DNA of 16,871 bases from CAUYUA01 sp963575675. Its GTDB lineage: Bacteria > Pseudomonadota > Alphaproteobacteria > Azospirillales > Azospirillaceae. The stretch is taken from positions 1 to 16,871 of the forward strand of contig CAUYUA010000263.1 in NCBI GenBank assembly GCA_963575675.1, given 5' to 3'. The position numbers were made by a program, and so were the translations under genes. Positions 1 to 6,959 of this stretch are shown piece after piece (the first letter of the stretch is position 1; each line of letters starts with the position of its first letter). The notes under the pieces are model-generated. The model ran no database searches. It saw only the letters and a program-made list of their open reading frames with translations, and was not told the origin of the DNA.

Positions 1-2
1 AA

Positions 3-422
3 GTTATTTCCATCCACGTTTCGATGAAGTTCCGAAAACGAGGCGGTCGCAAACGAATCATCTTTCCATCGGACGCCTCGATCTTCGAACCGACATGGAG
101 TCCTTCGAATAAACCCGATCCAACGCTGGTCAAGGCGCTGGCTCGGGCTCACCGGTGGAAGAAATTGCTCGACACCAAGAAATATGAGACAATCAAAGAA
201 ATTGCTGAGACCGAAGATGTCGCGGCTCGTTATATCGGCCAATTGCTGAAACTGACGCTGTTGGCTCCAGACATCGTCGAGATGATTCTCGATGGACGGC
301 TTCCCATCGGCATCAGCCTCGCCGACTTTATGCCGGTTTGGCCGGGACGCTGGGATGAACAGAAAGACAAAATACGCCGCTTGGCGGAAGGCGATGACAA
401 CGAGAATGCGTATAACGATTGA
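3..422 (+). CDS. C-terminal part of a recombinase-associated protein (partial, runs off left edge)
   Basis: The frame is open from the first bases of the window; the first ATG is at 24, but VISIHVS reads in frame upstream and resembles the residues that usually precede the KRGGRK motif, so the gene probably starts outside. Visible landmarks are KFRKRGGRK, then LVKALARAHRWKKLL, a helix-turn-helix-like stretch (KYETIKEIAETEDVAARYIGQLLKLTLLAPDIVEMILDGR) and a short acidic tail. By memory this matches the C-terminal DNA-binding end of proteobacterial serine-recombinase-type proteins, often seen as detached fragments near mobile DNA. The catalytic resolvase domain is not in the window. It ends about 30 bases before an intrinsic terminator. 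The family link is recalled, not searched; a stand-alone helix-turn-helix protein is the alternative. Confidence 0.6.
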   Translation, partial: VISIHVSMKFRKRGGRKRIIFPSDASIFEPTWSPSNKPDPTLVKALARAHRWKKLLDTKKYETIKEIAETEDVAARYIGQLLKLTLLAPDIVEMILDGRLPIGISLADFMPVWPGRWDEQKDKIRRLAEGDDNENAYND

Positions 423-442
423 CAGAACCACGATCCGAACAA

Positions 443-480
443 TAAAAAAAACCGGGAGCATTCTCCCGGTTTTATCTTTT
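443..480. terminator. Bidirectional intrinsic terminator
   Basis: A 9-bp stem (AACCGGGAG at 450-458 with CTCCCGGTT at 463-471) and loop CATT, with an A-run before it (443-451) and T-rich sequence after it. It can stop transcription of the recombinase fragment on the plus strand and of any minus-strand gene ending at 472. Confidence 0.85.
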
Positions 481-675
481 AATCACGGTATCTGCAATAA
501 TATAACTAGGGGTATAGCCAAATACGGCAATAAGCCCCCTAATCAGAGAGGGCAGGGCGGACGGCACCAATCCGAGGAAGTGCGCAGGTACCAAAAAGGA
601 AAGGCGATAACTGTAGGTTTTGGGACGAATTCTGAGAAAAATGACGGTGCGCAGACTAGAACAAAACAGGAACAT
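472..675 (-). CDS. Doubtful small hydrophobic reading frame, possibly a gene remnant
   Basis: A 67-codon minus-strand frame whose C-terminal half (residues ~30-67: HFLGLVPSALPSLIRGLIAV then FGYTPSYIIADTVIKR) is hydrophobic and protein-like. Its stop lies directly against the bidirectional terminator at 450-471, which is what a genuine gene end would look like. The N-terminal half runs through two copies of the TGCGCAG repeat and looks like chance sequence. I do not recognise a family. It could be the decayed 3' end of a membrane protein gene, or no gene at all. Confidence 0.22.
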   Translation of the reverse strand: MFLFCSSLRTVIFLRIRPKTYSYRLSFLVPAHFLGLVPSALPSLIRGLIAVFGYTPSYIIADTVIKR

Positions 676-1250
676 GTGAAAATCTTAGAGTTCAGACTTA
701 TCGCTTTCACGCCTTGCTTCGCTTCAAAAATTGCATGAAAATCACGTCGTTAACCTGCTGATCCCATTTCCCCCACATCAGGAAAGCAACAGCCCGAAGG
801 CTTTCTGAGATGCTATCATATTGATTTTCAATAGAAATCCGTTAACGAGATTCTGCAAAGCATCCCGTCCGGAGCACCGGAGGAATAACGGAAATGCGCA
901 GGTTTAAAAACTCGCTAAGTCATTGAAGTTGTTATAGTGCGCAGCCTGCGCAGTGAATTTGGGAAGTGCGCAGGTTTCGGAGAAAGAGGGCCGACAGAGA
1001 CGGTTTTTGGGGTTTTTCGGGGGTGGGGCAGTGCGCAGGTCACGCAAAAAGGCCCGGAAGTCTTGGGCTTTTGAGGCCTAGACTTCCGGGCTTTTGAGAA
1101 TTCCACATAACGAATGCTGGTTGACGGAACGGGACACTCCGCTAACTTTTCTCCGCTTTAGAATCAAAGGGTTGCAAGCGCCCCTGTTCATTCCGGCTCG
1201 GAATATGGCGCACCCGGCGCACCGCGCGGGTCGAGAAAACGTGCGCAGGT
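580..1250 (+). repeat. Eight dispersed copies of TGCGCAG, mostly as GTGCGCAGGT
   Basis: Copies of TGCGCAG start at 581, 648, 895, 938, 947, 967, 1032 and 1242, all on the plus strand. Four (580, 966, 1031, 1241) extend to GTGCGCAGGT; the pair at 938/947 is nine bases apart. The core TGCGCA is palindromic. Spacing is irregular (9 to 247 bases), so this is not a CRISPR array or a simple tandem repeat. One seven-base word is expected about once per 16 kb per strand, so eight in 0.67 kb is a strong excess. Function unknown; binding sites or scars of repeated insertion are possible. Confidence 0.8.
1052..1096 (+). terminator. Strong hairpin, terminator-like
   Basis: A perfect 12-bp inverted repeat (GCCCGGAAGTCT at 1052-1063, AGACTTCCGGGC at 1080-1091) with a 16-base loop, followed by CTTTT. 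It could be an intrinsic terminator for plus-strand transcripts. No gene immediately upstream needs it, so it may be left over from a lost neighbour. Confidence 0.6.
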
Positions 1251-1353
1251 TCGAGTTCCTTATGACCGACGAATTTTGCTCCATCAAGCTTCCATATCCC
1301 AGCCGGAAAACAATTGGAGCGGCGCGAACTCGCAGACTTCAGGTCTTCAAAAT

Positions 1354-2376
1354 TCAATGCGACAGTGCTGGGCCAAAAATATCGTTTAACGAAGTCGCAT
1401 CAACGAAGACTTCGCTCCATTCGTCCAGTTGCTCACTGGAGGCCTTTAGAACAAGGTCTTCGACATGGCTTGGCACAAATTTGAACCGACGACGGAGTTG
1501 GCGAAGAAGCATTTCTGCTTTGCCAATAGTTTTACCCGAGGCCTCACCTTCCGTTTTTCCCTGAATAACACCCAGATTGAAACCTTCGTTTCGTAATTGC
1601 TCGCCAGCTACAGACATGACTCGATCCTCCTGTCCAGGCATGATTTGCTTCAGAACGTCACGAAGAATCTCTGACTCGACTTCGTTCGGCTCACCAAGGA
1701 TATATCGTATTAAGGCAACGAGGTCGTTAAACCCAAGCGATAACGCAAGTTCTGCAAGAGAAAGAAGCGTTTCTCGAAGGTTTCCGCCTCTCTTGCCATG
1801 TTTAAGAATCAGAAACCCAATACGAAGCGCTTCATTATGAGATAAAAGGCGATCATCGATCGTTTCAAGGTTCACCAGAATATAATTAAAGTCTAAAATA
1901 TATGAAGTGATCTCTTCATCCGTATCCGTGACGCCCGTCAACGAAAGAGGGACATTCCATTCCTGATCTCCGTGATAAACGATGAGCGGAATAACGGCCG
2001 GAAGACGCCATTCTGCATCCTTGAGTTTTTCGCCTTCGTTCTTTTCCCACCACAACAAGAAATTATAGATGTAGCCTAACAGTTGAAAGCCAGCCCGCTT
2101 TTCAGGTGACGATTTGTGCTCAACGAGTGCGTAAATATAGACCGGCCGTCCCGTTTTCTTTGTGCAAGCCCGATAAAGCCGGTCCGTTCGGTATTCCATC
2201 AGCTCGGGCGGAATGAATGAGCCCGGCATCAGTTCCGGCGGTTCATCCGACAAGAGAGCCACAACTTCCGGAGGAAGGCGTTCACGCAACAACGCTCCCG
2301 CAGCGCCCGGTTTGTCGAGAAGCCGCTTAAAGAACTGGTCGTGGCGTTGGATGAGACGAGGCGACATCGCACTCAA
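1354..2376 (-). CDS. Rpn family recombination-promoting nuclease / PD-(D/E)XK 'transposase_31'
   Basis: A 340-residue protein of the Rpn family (PF04754-type), DNA nucleases that promote RecA-independent recombination and are often annotated as transposases. The N-terminal third carries the nuclease fold: RLIQRHDQFFKRLLDKP near the start, Asp65 in YRTDRLYRA, and Glu86-x-Lys88 in YALVEHKS, matching the D...ExK active site. The segment GFQLLGYIYNFLLWWEK follows, then IPLIVYHG. The C-terminal part is helical and charged, with a short variable GKTEGEASGKTIGKAE region. Length is normal and the frame unbroken. The computed start is TTG at 2376; ATG at 2367 is an equally good choice and no clear Shine-Dalgarno sequence helps decide. 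It lies alone between the repeat-rich spacer and the DGR relic. Such genes vary greatly in copy number and are often carried on accessory DNA. Confidence 0.88.
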   Translation of the reverse strand: MSAMSPRLIQRHDQFFKRLLDKPGAAGALLRERLPPEVVALLSDEPPELMPGSFIPPELMEYRTDRLYRACTKKTGRPVYIYALVEHKSSPEKRAGFQLLGYIYNFLLWWEKNEGEKLKDAEWRLPAVIPLIVYHGDQEWNVPLSLTGVTDTDEEITSYILDFNYILVNLETIDDRLLSHNEALRIGFLILKHGKRGGNLRETLLSLAELALSLGFNDLVALIRYILGEPNEVESEILRDVLKQIMPGQEDRVMSVAGEQLRNEGFNLGVIQGKTEGEASGKTIGKAEMLLRQLRRRFKFVPSHVEDLVLKASSEQLDEWSEVFVDATSLNDIFGPALSH

Positions 2377-2552
2377 TGCGGCATAGTAGGTTTATCCATT
2401 TTTATAAGCCTCATACCCCCGAAAACATTATTTCTTGGGAAAAGACGCCCGTCGCCGATTGCTCGACCAAGACGGACGTCCCCCTGCCCTCTCGAAGAAA
2501 GGCTGCTCATCATGACTGATCCTGGACACACCCCTGCACACCCGGCGACTCC

Positions 2553-2696
2553 TTAAAGACGCCGGCTCCGGCGTTGGGATGTCTTGGCAACACGGAACCC
2601 GTTGTTGTTGTTCCGGTTGGCGGTGTCGTTCCTGTTGCGTTTCGCCGAGCGCAAGTTCCTGGGGTTGTTGTTCCAAGAGCCGCCACGGACAACGCG
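2553..2696 (-). other. DGR template-repeat-like segment (AAC-rich, FGE/C-type-lectin type)
   Basis: Read on the minus strand in the frame that follows the reverse-transcriptase stop, this encodes RVVRGGSWNNNPRN, then RSAKRNRNDTANR, then NNNNGFRVAKTS and a stop. All eleven asparagines use AAC. Template repeats of diversity-generating retroelements have exactly this make-up: adenine-specific mutagenesis of AAC can yield many residues but never a stop, and the framework RGGSW...LRSA...R...GFRVA is the C-terminal C-type-lectin (formylglycine-generating-enzyme-like) fold used by many variable proteins. It starts right after the reverse-transcriptase stop at 2709-2711, a usual place for such a repeat. 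It might instead be an unmutated variable repeat or the end of a target gene, but no target coding sequence lies upstream. Basis: sequence plus recalled family pattern. Confidence 0.8.
2559..2574. repeat. GC-rich perfect hairpin at the end of the DGR repeat
   Basis: ACGCCGG-CT-CCGGCGT, a 7-bp stem with a two-base loop, just after the GFRVAKTS end of the AAC-rich segment. In known DGRs a GC-rich hairpin or cruciform follows the variable repeat and aids retrohoming, so this may hint that the segment was a recipient rather than a template. Confidence 0.6.
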
Positions 2697-2708
2697 GGAA
2701 GGGATCAG

Positions 2709-2888
2709 TCAGGCCGCCGCGCCGGGCAAAACACCTCGGTTTCCGGGGTGAAACACCACGTCGCGGAAGATCGCATCACGTAGCCGCCATGAGTCGGCAT
2801 GATCGGCATGTGCATTCCAAGACCGAATGTGAACCAAGAGGCGCTCCATGTCAATTGCGCCGGAGTGATATCGGTCGCGCAAGGATGG
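2709..2888 (-). pseudogene. C-terminal remnant of a DGR-type reverse transcriptase
   Basis: Fifty-nine codons remain before the stop at 2709-2711; an in-frame TAG at 2889-2891 closes the frame upstream. The remnant contains YHSGAIDMERL, then SWNAHADHADSWRLRDAIFR. This matches, from memory, the extreme C-terminus of DGR reverse transcriptases (Y..G.ID...L..S...W..HA.HADTW.LR..+F), the part that follows the thumb domain. The polymerase palm with its YxDD-type catalytic motif is missing and not present elsewhere in the window. The AAC-rich repeat directly downstream supports the call. Just beyond the break, the plus-strand methylase fragment begins, so a deletion or insertion has joined the two. 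An unrelated family with a chance match is unlikely because both parts of the DGR signature occur together. Confidence 0.75.
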
Positions 2889-4195
2889 CTATGATGGGTG
2901 CGGAGGTTTCTGTCCAAGCTCCTCGCCAATCGCCGATCCCTGCCTTGATCGGACTACTGACGGGTGTTCGCTTTAAGTTTTTGCACTCTGATCCGATCCG
3001 CTATCCAGTTGTGGCGGATGGCAGACTAATTCGTTTCGATCGCGCTGTAGCCTTTCCGCCGATTGGCGTGCGAATTGAGTCTAAAATCGTAGAAGACGAT
3101 TTATATGAGCGATTCCCCGAGCGGACGCAGAATCTTACAGTTCTCGCAACAAGACATTTGCTGTCGCAGGCGCTTAACCGCGTGGTGCTAGCGGTGCCAA
3201 ACAACCTCTTGTTCAGCCCCGGTGCCGAACGGGCTCTCCGACGCGATCTGGTAGAGCGTGGAATTCTGCGTGCTGTTATCGCTATGCCGGCGGGCCTGCT
3301 TCTCCCATATACGGGCATCGCGTTTTCGATCGTGGTTTTGGAACCTACCGGCAAGCACGACGAGGTCCGCTTCGTGAATGCTGATACGCCGACATTTCGA
3401 GAAAACATTCAGAAATCCAAGGTCAAGCTTCAAAATTGGAAGACGATTGTGGATTTGGCACTGGGCGCAGAGTCCTTGGATGCAGCGGCCACTATTCCAA
3501 AATCGGACATTATCGCGAATGACGTTCAACTACAGGTCGCGAGATATGTCCTGCCCGACTCTAAGAAGCGCCTTCTGCTGCAGCTTGCAGCGTCGCCTAC
3601 CATCACGCTCTCAGAGCTCGTCTCTTCTGTGCGCCCGATGGCAACCACGTCTGATCAAGAAGATGTGATCGAGGCAATAGAAGTCGGAGCGGTTGATCTC
3701 CCCCCCTACGGTTATATTCAAAATCCGGGAAAGGTCGTCAAGGTGGCTAGTGACGTTGCAGCCAAGAGCCGGATTCAGTTTCTCAAACCATACGACATCG
3801 TGCTCATCATCAAGGGCACTGTCGGCAAAGTCGGCATTGTACCGCCCGACGTTCCCCCTTCCGGACATGGCGGCTGGATTGCGGGTCAGTCCGCCACAGT
3901 TCTGCGCCTCAATGAAGACGCTGTCATTTCCGCTCCCGTTTTGGCTATGCAGTTGCGATCGCCTTTGGGACAGGGATTGCTCAGCAGCATCGTCTCGGGC
4001 GCAACGATCCCGCTGATCCGTCTTAATGAACTGCTTCGACTTAAATTGCTAATGCCTACTGTCGAATTGACGGAACGAGCGACGCTCGCCCTTGAGGAAG
4101 AGGCCAACCTTCAGCGCAAGATCGATGAGCTACGTAGTCGGCAAGCTGCTCAAGCCGACGATTTATGGACGTTGGGGCTGACGGGTTCTTCGTAA
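2885..4195 (+). pseudogene. Truncated N6-adenine DNA methylase fused to an HsdS-like recognition domain
   Basis: About 437 codons from the ATG at 2885. The first recognisable part is the middle of a methylase domain: GLLTGVRFKFLHSD, then FDRAVAFPPIGVR at the place where the catalytic (N/D)PP(F/Y) motif should be, then VVLAVPNNLLFS, AVIAMPAGLLLPYTGIAFSIVVLEP. The SAM-binding motif I half is absent. The C-terminal ~200 residues (ITLSELVSSV..., YDIVLIIKGTVGKVGIV, SGATIPLIRLNELLRLKLLMP, then a coiled LEEEANLQRKIDELRSRQ) look like an HsdS target-recognition domain. The start codons lie at the junction with the antisense DGR relic, so the gene was cut off at its 5' side. The frame is open upstream to 2579 only because it crosses the antisense of the AAC-rich repeat, giving nonsense Cys-rich sequence. 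AFPP instead of NPP(F/Y) argues against activity, although it might be typical of this subfamily. Confidence 0.75.
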
Positions 4196-4217
4196 GCGTC
4201 GTCAGCGCCCCAATTTT
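4172..4217 (+). terminator. Intrinsic terminator overlapping the methylase-relic stop
   Basis: TTGGGGCTGACG (4172-4183) pairs with CGTCAGCGCCCCAA (4200-4213), leaving a two-base bulge and a 16-base loop that contains the stop codon, followed by TTTT. It separates the relic from the hsd operon. Confidence 0.7.
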
Positions 4218-4466
4218 CTGCATGAAGAGGCACTGACGACGGCATCGTCAAATTGACAACGGGGCTGTTGCGTTGGACTGTCGAACTTAAAAATAAACTC
4301 AATCTTATGAAGTGTGTCAGGCATACATTCATTCCGAATGACATCATTGCGTTTGATCGATTTAAGAGCTAGAACCGAGTATTCAACAGCGTTGATGAAG
4401 ATTGCAAGATTCTAAAGGTAAACGAGATCAGAACAATACGACAAACCGACTCGTTTAGATAAGAAA
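4218..4466. other. Non-coding leader of the hsd operon, possible insertion-sequence end
   Basis: No convincing gene. A small TGACGA/TCGTCA inverted repeat lies near 4235-4252, and GGGGCTGTTGCG near 4261-4272 resembles the termini of several insertion sequences, but I found no partner end. The promoter of hsdM should lie here; I see no good -35/-10 pair that I would defend. Confidence 0.35.
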
Positions 4467-6293
4467 ATGAGGCTGAACGGAATGGTCGATCAAATTCAGA
4501 AAGACAAGTTTATCGAAGCGTTAACCGAACTCGGCGGATCTGTCGGCAATACTCGTTTGCAAGAAACCTTGCAATGGAATAACGCCGTTTATACATCTGT
4601 TAAGAGCGACCTTATTACCGAAGGCGTTGTTATACAAAAGCGCGGACGCGGCGGCTCTGTGTCTCTGGCTGCGGAAAATGCAAAGGTGAGTGTTGTGAAT
4701 CAGGCTCCTGTGAAGTCGCGAAAGAATGCCGCACGAACCGCTTCCGATAGCGCGAACCTCGGTTTTGAAGCCGAGCTGTTCAAGGCGGCGGATAAGCTGC
4801 GCGGAAATATGGAGCCGTCAGATTACAAACATGTTGCACTCGGGCTGATCTTTTTAAAGCATATATCGGACAGTTTTGAAGCTAAGCGCTCTCAGCTTTT
4901 GAGTGAGTTTCCAGAAAGTGCGGAAGATCGCGATGAATACCTAGCAGAGAACGTGTTTTGGGTGCCGATTACCGCCCGATGGTCACATCTTCAAGCCAAT
5001 GCGAGGCAAGCTTCGATCGGTAAGTTAATTGACGAAGCCATGATTGCGATCGAGAAAGACAACGAGAATCTAAAGGGCGTGTTGCCGAAAGAGTATGCAA
5101 GACCGGCTCTGAACGCCGTGATGCTGGGAGAGTTGATTGATCTGATTTCGGGAATTGCGCTTGGCCAAGAAAAAGGCGCAGCCCGAGATGTTCTCGGACG
5201 GGTTTATGAGTATTTCTTGGGTCAGTTCGCCGGGTCTGAAGGCAAGCGAGGCGGCGAGTTCTATACACCGCACTCGGTTGTGCGCGTCATGGTTGAGATG
5301 CTGGAGCCGTATAAGGGGCGAGTTTATGACCCCTGTTGCGGCTCTGGCGGCATGTTTGTTCAATCCGAGAAATTCGTCGAGACCCACAAGGGGCGGATCG
5401 GAGATATTGCCATTTATGGTCAGGAATCGAACTATACGACCTGGCGACTGTGCAAGATGAATCTCGCTGTGCGCGGTATTGACTCGGATATTCGCTGGAA
5501 CAGCGAAGGCAGCTTTCATAAGGATGAATTACGCGATCTGAAAGCCGACTTCATCTTGGCGAACCCACCCTTCAATATTTCGGACTGGGGCGGCGAACGG
5601 CTGCAAGACGATGTTCGTTGGAAATATGGGACGCCGCCTGCCGGAAACGCGAATTTTGCCTGGATACAACATATAGTGCATCATCTTGGCCCCTCGTGCG
5701 TCGCAGGCGTCGTGCTGGCGAACGGCTCGATGTCGTCGTCTCAGAACAGCGAAGGCGATATTCGAAAAGCCTTAATCGAGGGCGTTCATGGTGCTCCGGG
5801 AGTTGTTGATTGCATGATTGCCTTACCGGGGCAGCTTTTTTATTCGACGCAAATTCCGGCTTGCTTATGGTTTCTAGCGCGCGACAAGTCGAACGGCATA
5901 GCTCGCAACGCCAAGTTGCGCGATCGCCGCAACGAGATACTCTTTATCGATGCTCGTAAGCTCGGGCGGATGGTCGATCGCACTCGTCGAGAACTCACAG
6001 CAGAGGACATTCAGAAAATTGCTCGAACCTACCACGCCTGGCGCGGCGAACCCGATGCCGGTGCTTATCAGGACGAGCCTGGTTTCTGTAAATCCGAAAC
6101 GCTGGATAAAATCAAAGAGCATGGCTATGTTCTGACGCCGGGGCGTTATGTCGGAGCCGCCGAAGTTGAAAATGACGACACGCCTTTTGCCGAGCGGTTT
6201 GCCGCGCTTCAGGCAAAACTAGAACAACAGTTCGCCGAAAGTGCGCAACTGGAAGCGGCAATTCGTGCTAATCTTAGCCGGATTCTAAGCTGA
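4467..6293 (+). CDS. hsdM: Type I restriction-modification methylase subunit HsdM
   Basis: A 608-residue N6-adenine methylase subunit that transfers a methyl group from S-adenosylmethionine to adenine within the site chosen by HsdS, and forms the core of the restriction complex with HsdS and HsdR. The first ~75 residues (KDKFIEALTELGGSVGNTRL ... AVYTSVKSDLITEGVVIQKR) look like a winged-helix domain placed before the usual HsdM N-terminal helical domain (ELFKAADKLRGNMEPSDYKHVALGLIFLKHI). The catalytic domain has motif I DPCCGSGG from residue 288 and motif IV NPPF from residue 366. RGGEFYTPHSVVRVMVEM precedes motif I. The C-terminal coiled segment (ERFAALQAKLEQQFAES) is the usual contact region for HsdS. 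The start is ATG 4467; ATG 4482 (MVDQIQ) is a fair alternative with AGG upstream. It is followed at close range by small toxin-antitoxin frames. It appears intact. Confidence 0.96.
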   Translation: MRLNGMVDQIQKDKFIEALTELGGSVGNTRLQETLQWNNAVYTSVKSDLITEGVVIQKRGRGGSVSLAAENAKVSVVNQAPVKSRKNAARTASDSANLGFEAELFKAADKLRGNMEPSDYKHVALGLIFLKHISDSFEAKRSQLLSEFPESAEDRDEYLAENVFWVPITARWSHLQANARQASIGKLIDEAMIAIEKDNENLKGVLPKEYARPALNAVMLGELIDLISGIALGQEKGAARDVLGRVYEYFLGQFAGSEGKRGGEFYTPHSVVRVMVEMLEPYKGRVYDPCCGSGGMFVQSEKFVETHKGRIGDIAIYGQESNYTTWRLCKMNLAVRGIDSDIRWNSEGSFHKDELRDLKADFILANPPFNISDWGGERLQDDVRWKYGTPPAGNANFAWIQHIVHHLGPSCVAGVVLANGSMSSSQNSEGDIRKALIEGVHGAPGVVDCMIALPGQLFYSTQIPACLWFLARDKSNGIARNAKLRDRRNEILFIDARKLGRMVDRTRRELTAEDIQKIARTYHAWRGEPDAGAYQDEPGFCKSETLDKIKEHGYVLTPGRYVGAAEVENDDTPFAERFAALQAKLEQQFAESAQLEAAIRANLSRILS

Positions 6294-6331
6294 CACTTTT
6301 AAGCCGACACAACGACGAACGGGAAGCAAAC

Positions 6332-6648
6332 ATGCCGGAAAATGCCTCAGACGTCAGATGGAAGCAGCGCTTCACGAATTTCGACCGCGCTTTTGTCTTG
6401 TTGCGCGAGGTTTCAGAATCAGTGATAACCTCACCGGAGCCGCCATCGCCGAAGCGCTGGAAGACCTGCCCCTCCCCTACCGATTCGACGTCAAAGCATA
6501 CGACACGCTGCGTTATCCTCCTCTACTCGACCATATCGAGCGGGTCGGCATAGTAATTTATCAACGCAAATCGTCAGCGCAGCTTGAAAACGACACAGAC
6601 GCCTCAAATAATTGTTACTGTGTCATTAACGAATTGGACTCAAATTAA
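6332..6648 (+). pseudogene. Collapsed HEPN/MNT toxin-antitoxin pair (HEPN N-terminus joined to MNT C-terminus)
   Basis: A good ribosome site (GGGAAGCAAAC) precedes ATG 6332, which begins MPENASDVRWKQRFTNFDRAFVLLRE, the standard start of an HI0074-like HEPN (nucleotidyltransferase substrate-binding) protein. After about 30 codons that frame turns to nonsense, and another frame takes over at about 6415: ISDNLTGAAIAEALEDLPLP, then YRFDVKAYDTLRYPPLLDHIERVGIVIYQR, the C-terminal half of the partner MNT nucleotidyltransferase. An internal deletion has thus removed the HEPN body and the MNT catalytic GS...DxD half and fused the rest out of frame. In intact pairs the HEPN protein is an RNase toxin and MNT inactivates it by nucleotidylation. 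No function is expected from this remnant. Confidence 0.75.
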
Positions 6649-6683
6649 CTGGCCGGACTTAATTATGAAACGGACAAGCGCCC

Positions 6684-6959
6684 ATGTCAACCCTTGACCA
6701 ACTCACACAAACAGTCTGCCGTCTGTCGGCTCAAACGCAACGCGAAGTGCTTCATTATGCGCTCTATCTTGCAGAGCGCACTGCCCGAGAAGAACAGCTT
6801 TCATCAGAAAGCGAGTTTAAGCGGCGTTGTGCGCTCGGTGACGCGCTGGACACTGCGGCTCGACTCAACCCTTTCAGCACCATAAGCGATCCGGTAGCCT
6901 GGCAGAGAGAAATTCGTCAAGATCGCGTTCTGCCCGAACGAGAAGAGTCAGCATGCTGA
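6684..6959 (+). CDS. vapB: VapB-like antitoxin (DUF2281-type)
   Basis: A 91-residue protein. The N-terminal part (TLDQLTQTVCRLSAQTQREVLHYALYLAERT) matches the DUF2281-type antitoxin start, and the C-terminal part (NPFSTISDPVAWQREIRQDR) matches the toxin-wrapping tail usually found in antitoxins paired with PIN-domain toxins. Its last codons overlap the start of the toxin gene by seven bases (GCATGCTGA), which indicates translational coupling. It is expected to bind and inhibit the VapC toxin and to repress the pair through operator binding. It sits inside the hsd operon, between hsdM and hsdS. No ribosome site stands out before ATG 6684, which leaves some doubt about the exact start. Confidence 0.8.
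   Translation: MSTLDQLTQTVCRLSAQTQREVLHYALYLAERTAREEQLSSESEFKRRCALGDALDTAARLNPFSTISDPVAWQREIRQDRVLPEREESAC

Larger units (their letters stand above)
481..1353. other. Gene-poor spacer with repeats and hairpins
   Basis: No reading frame here has convincing protein character apart from the doubtful minus-strand frame listed separately. The stretch holds eight copies of TGCGCAG in one orientation, a 12-bp terminator-like hairpin at 1052-1091, a short GAAAGC/GCTTTC inverted repeat around 781-804, and T- and G-rich tracts at 1003-1028. It has the look of decayed mobile DNA rather than a simple promoter region. Confidence 0.5.

Noticed and set aside
292..738. 148-codon plus-strand reading frame crossing the terminator at 450-471
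   Set aside because: It overlaps the recombinase-like frame, runs through an intrinsic terminator and has no protein-like pattern.
580..1250. CRISPR-like array
   Set aside because: The repeated word is too short (7-10 bases), spacing varies from 9 to 247 bases, and no cas genes are present.
1094..1564. 156-codon plus-strand reading frame
   Set aside because: Its 3' half lies antisense to the well-supported Rpn gene and its 5' half crosses a TGCGCAG copy; no domain character.
2579..2884. Upstream part of a 538-codon plus-strand reading frame rich in Cys, Arg and Ser
   Set aside because: It is the antisense of the AAC-rich DGR repeat and the reverse-transcriptase tail (GTT-rich complement of AAC codons), so the composition is an artefact; only the part after about 2890 is methylase.
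4261..4272. GGGGCTGTTGCG as the end of another insertion sequence
   Set aside because: It resembles some insertion-sequence termini but there is no matching inverted end, duplication or transposase in the interval.
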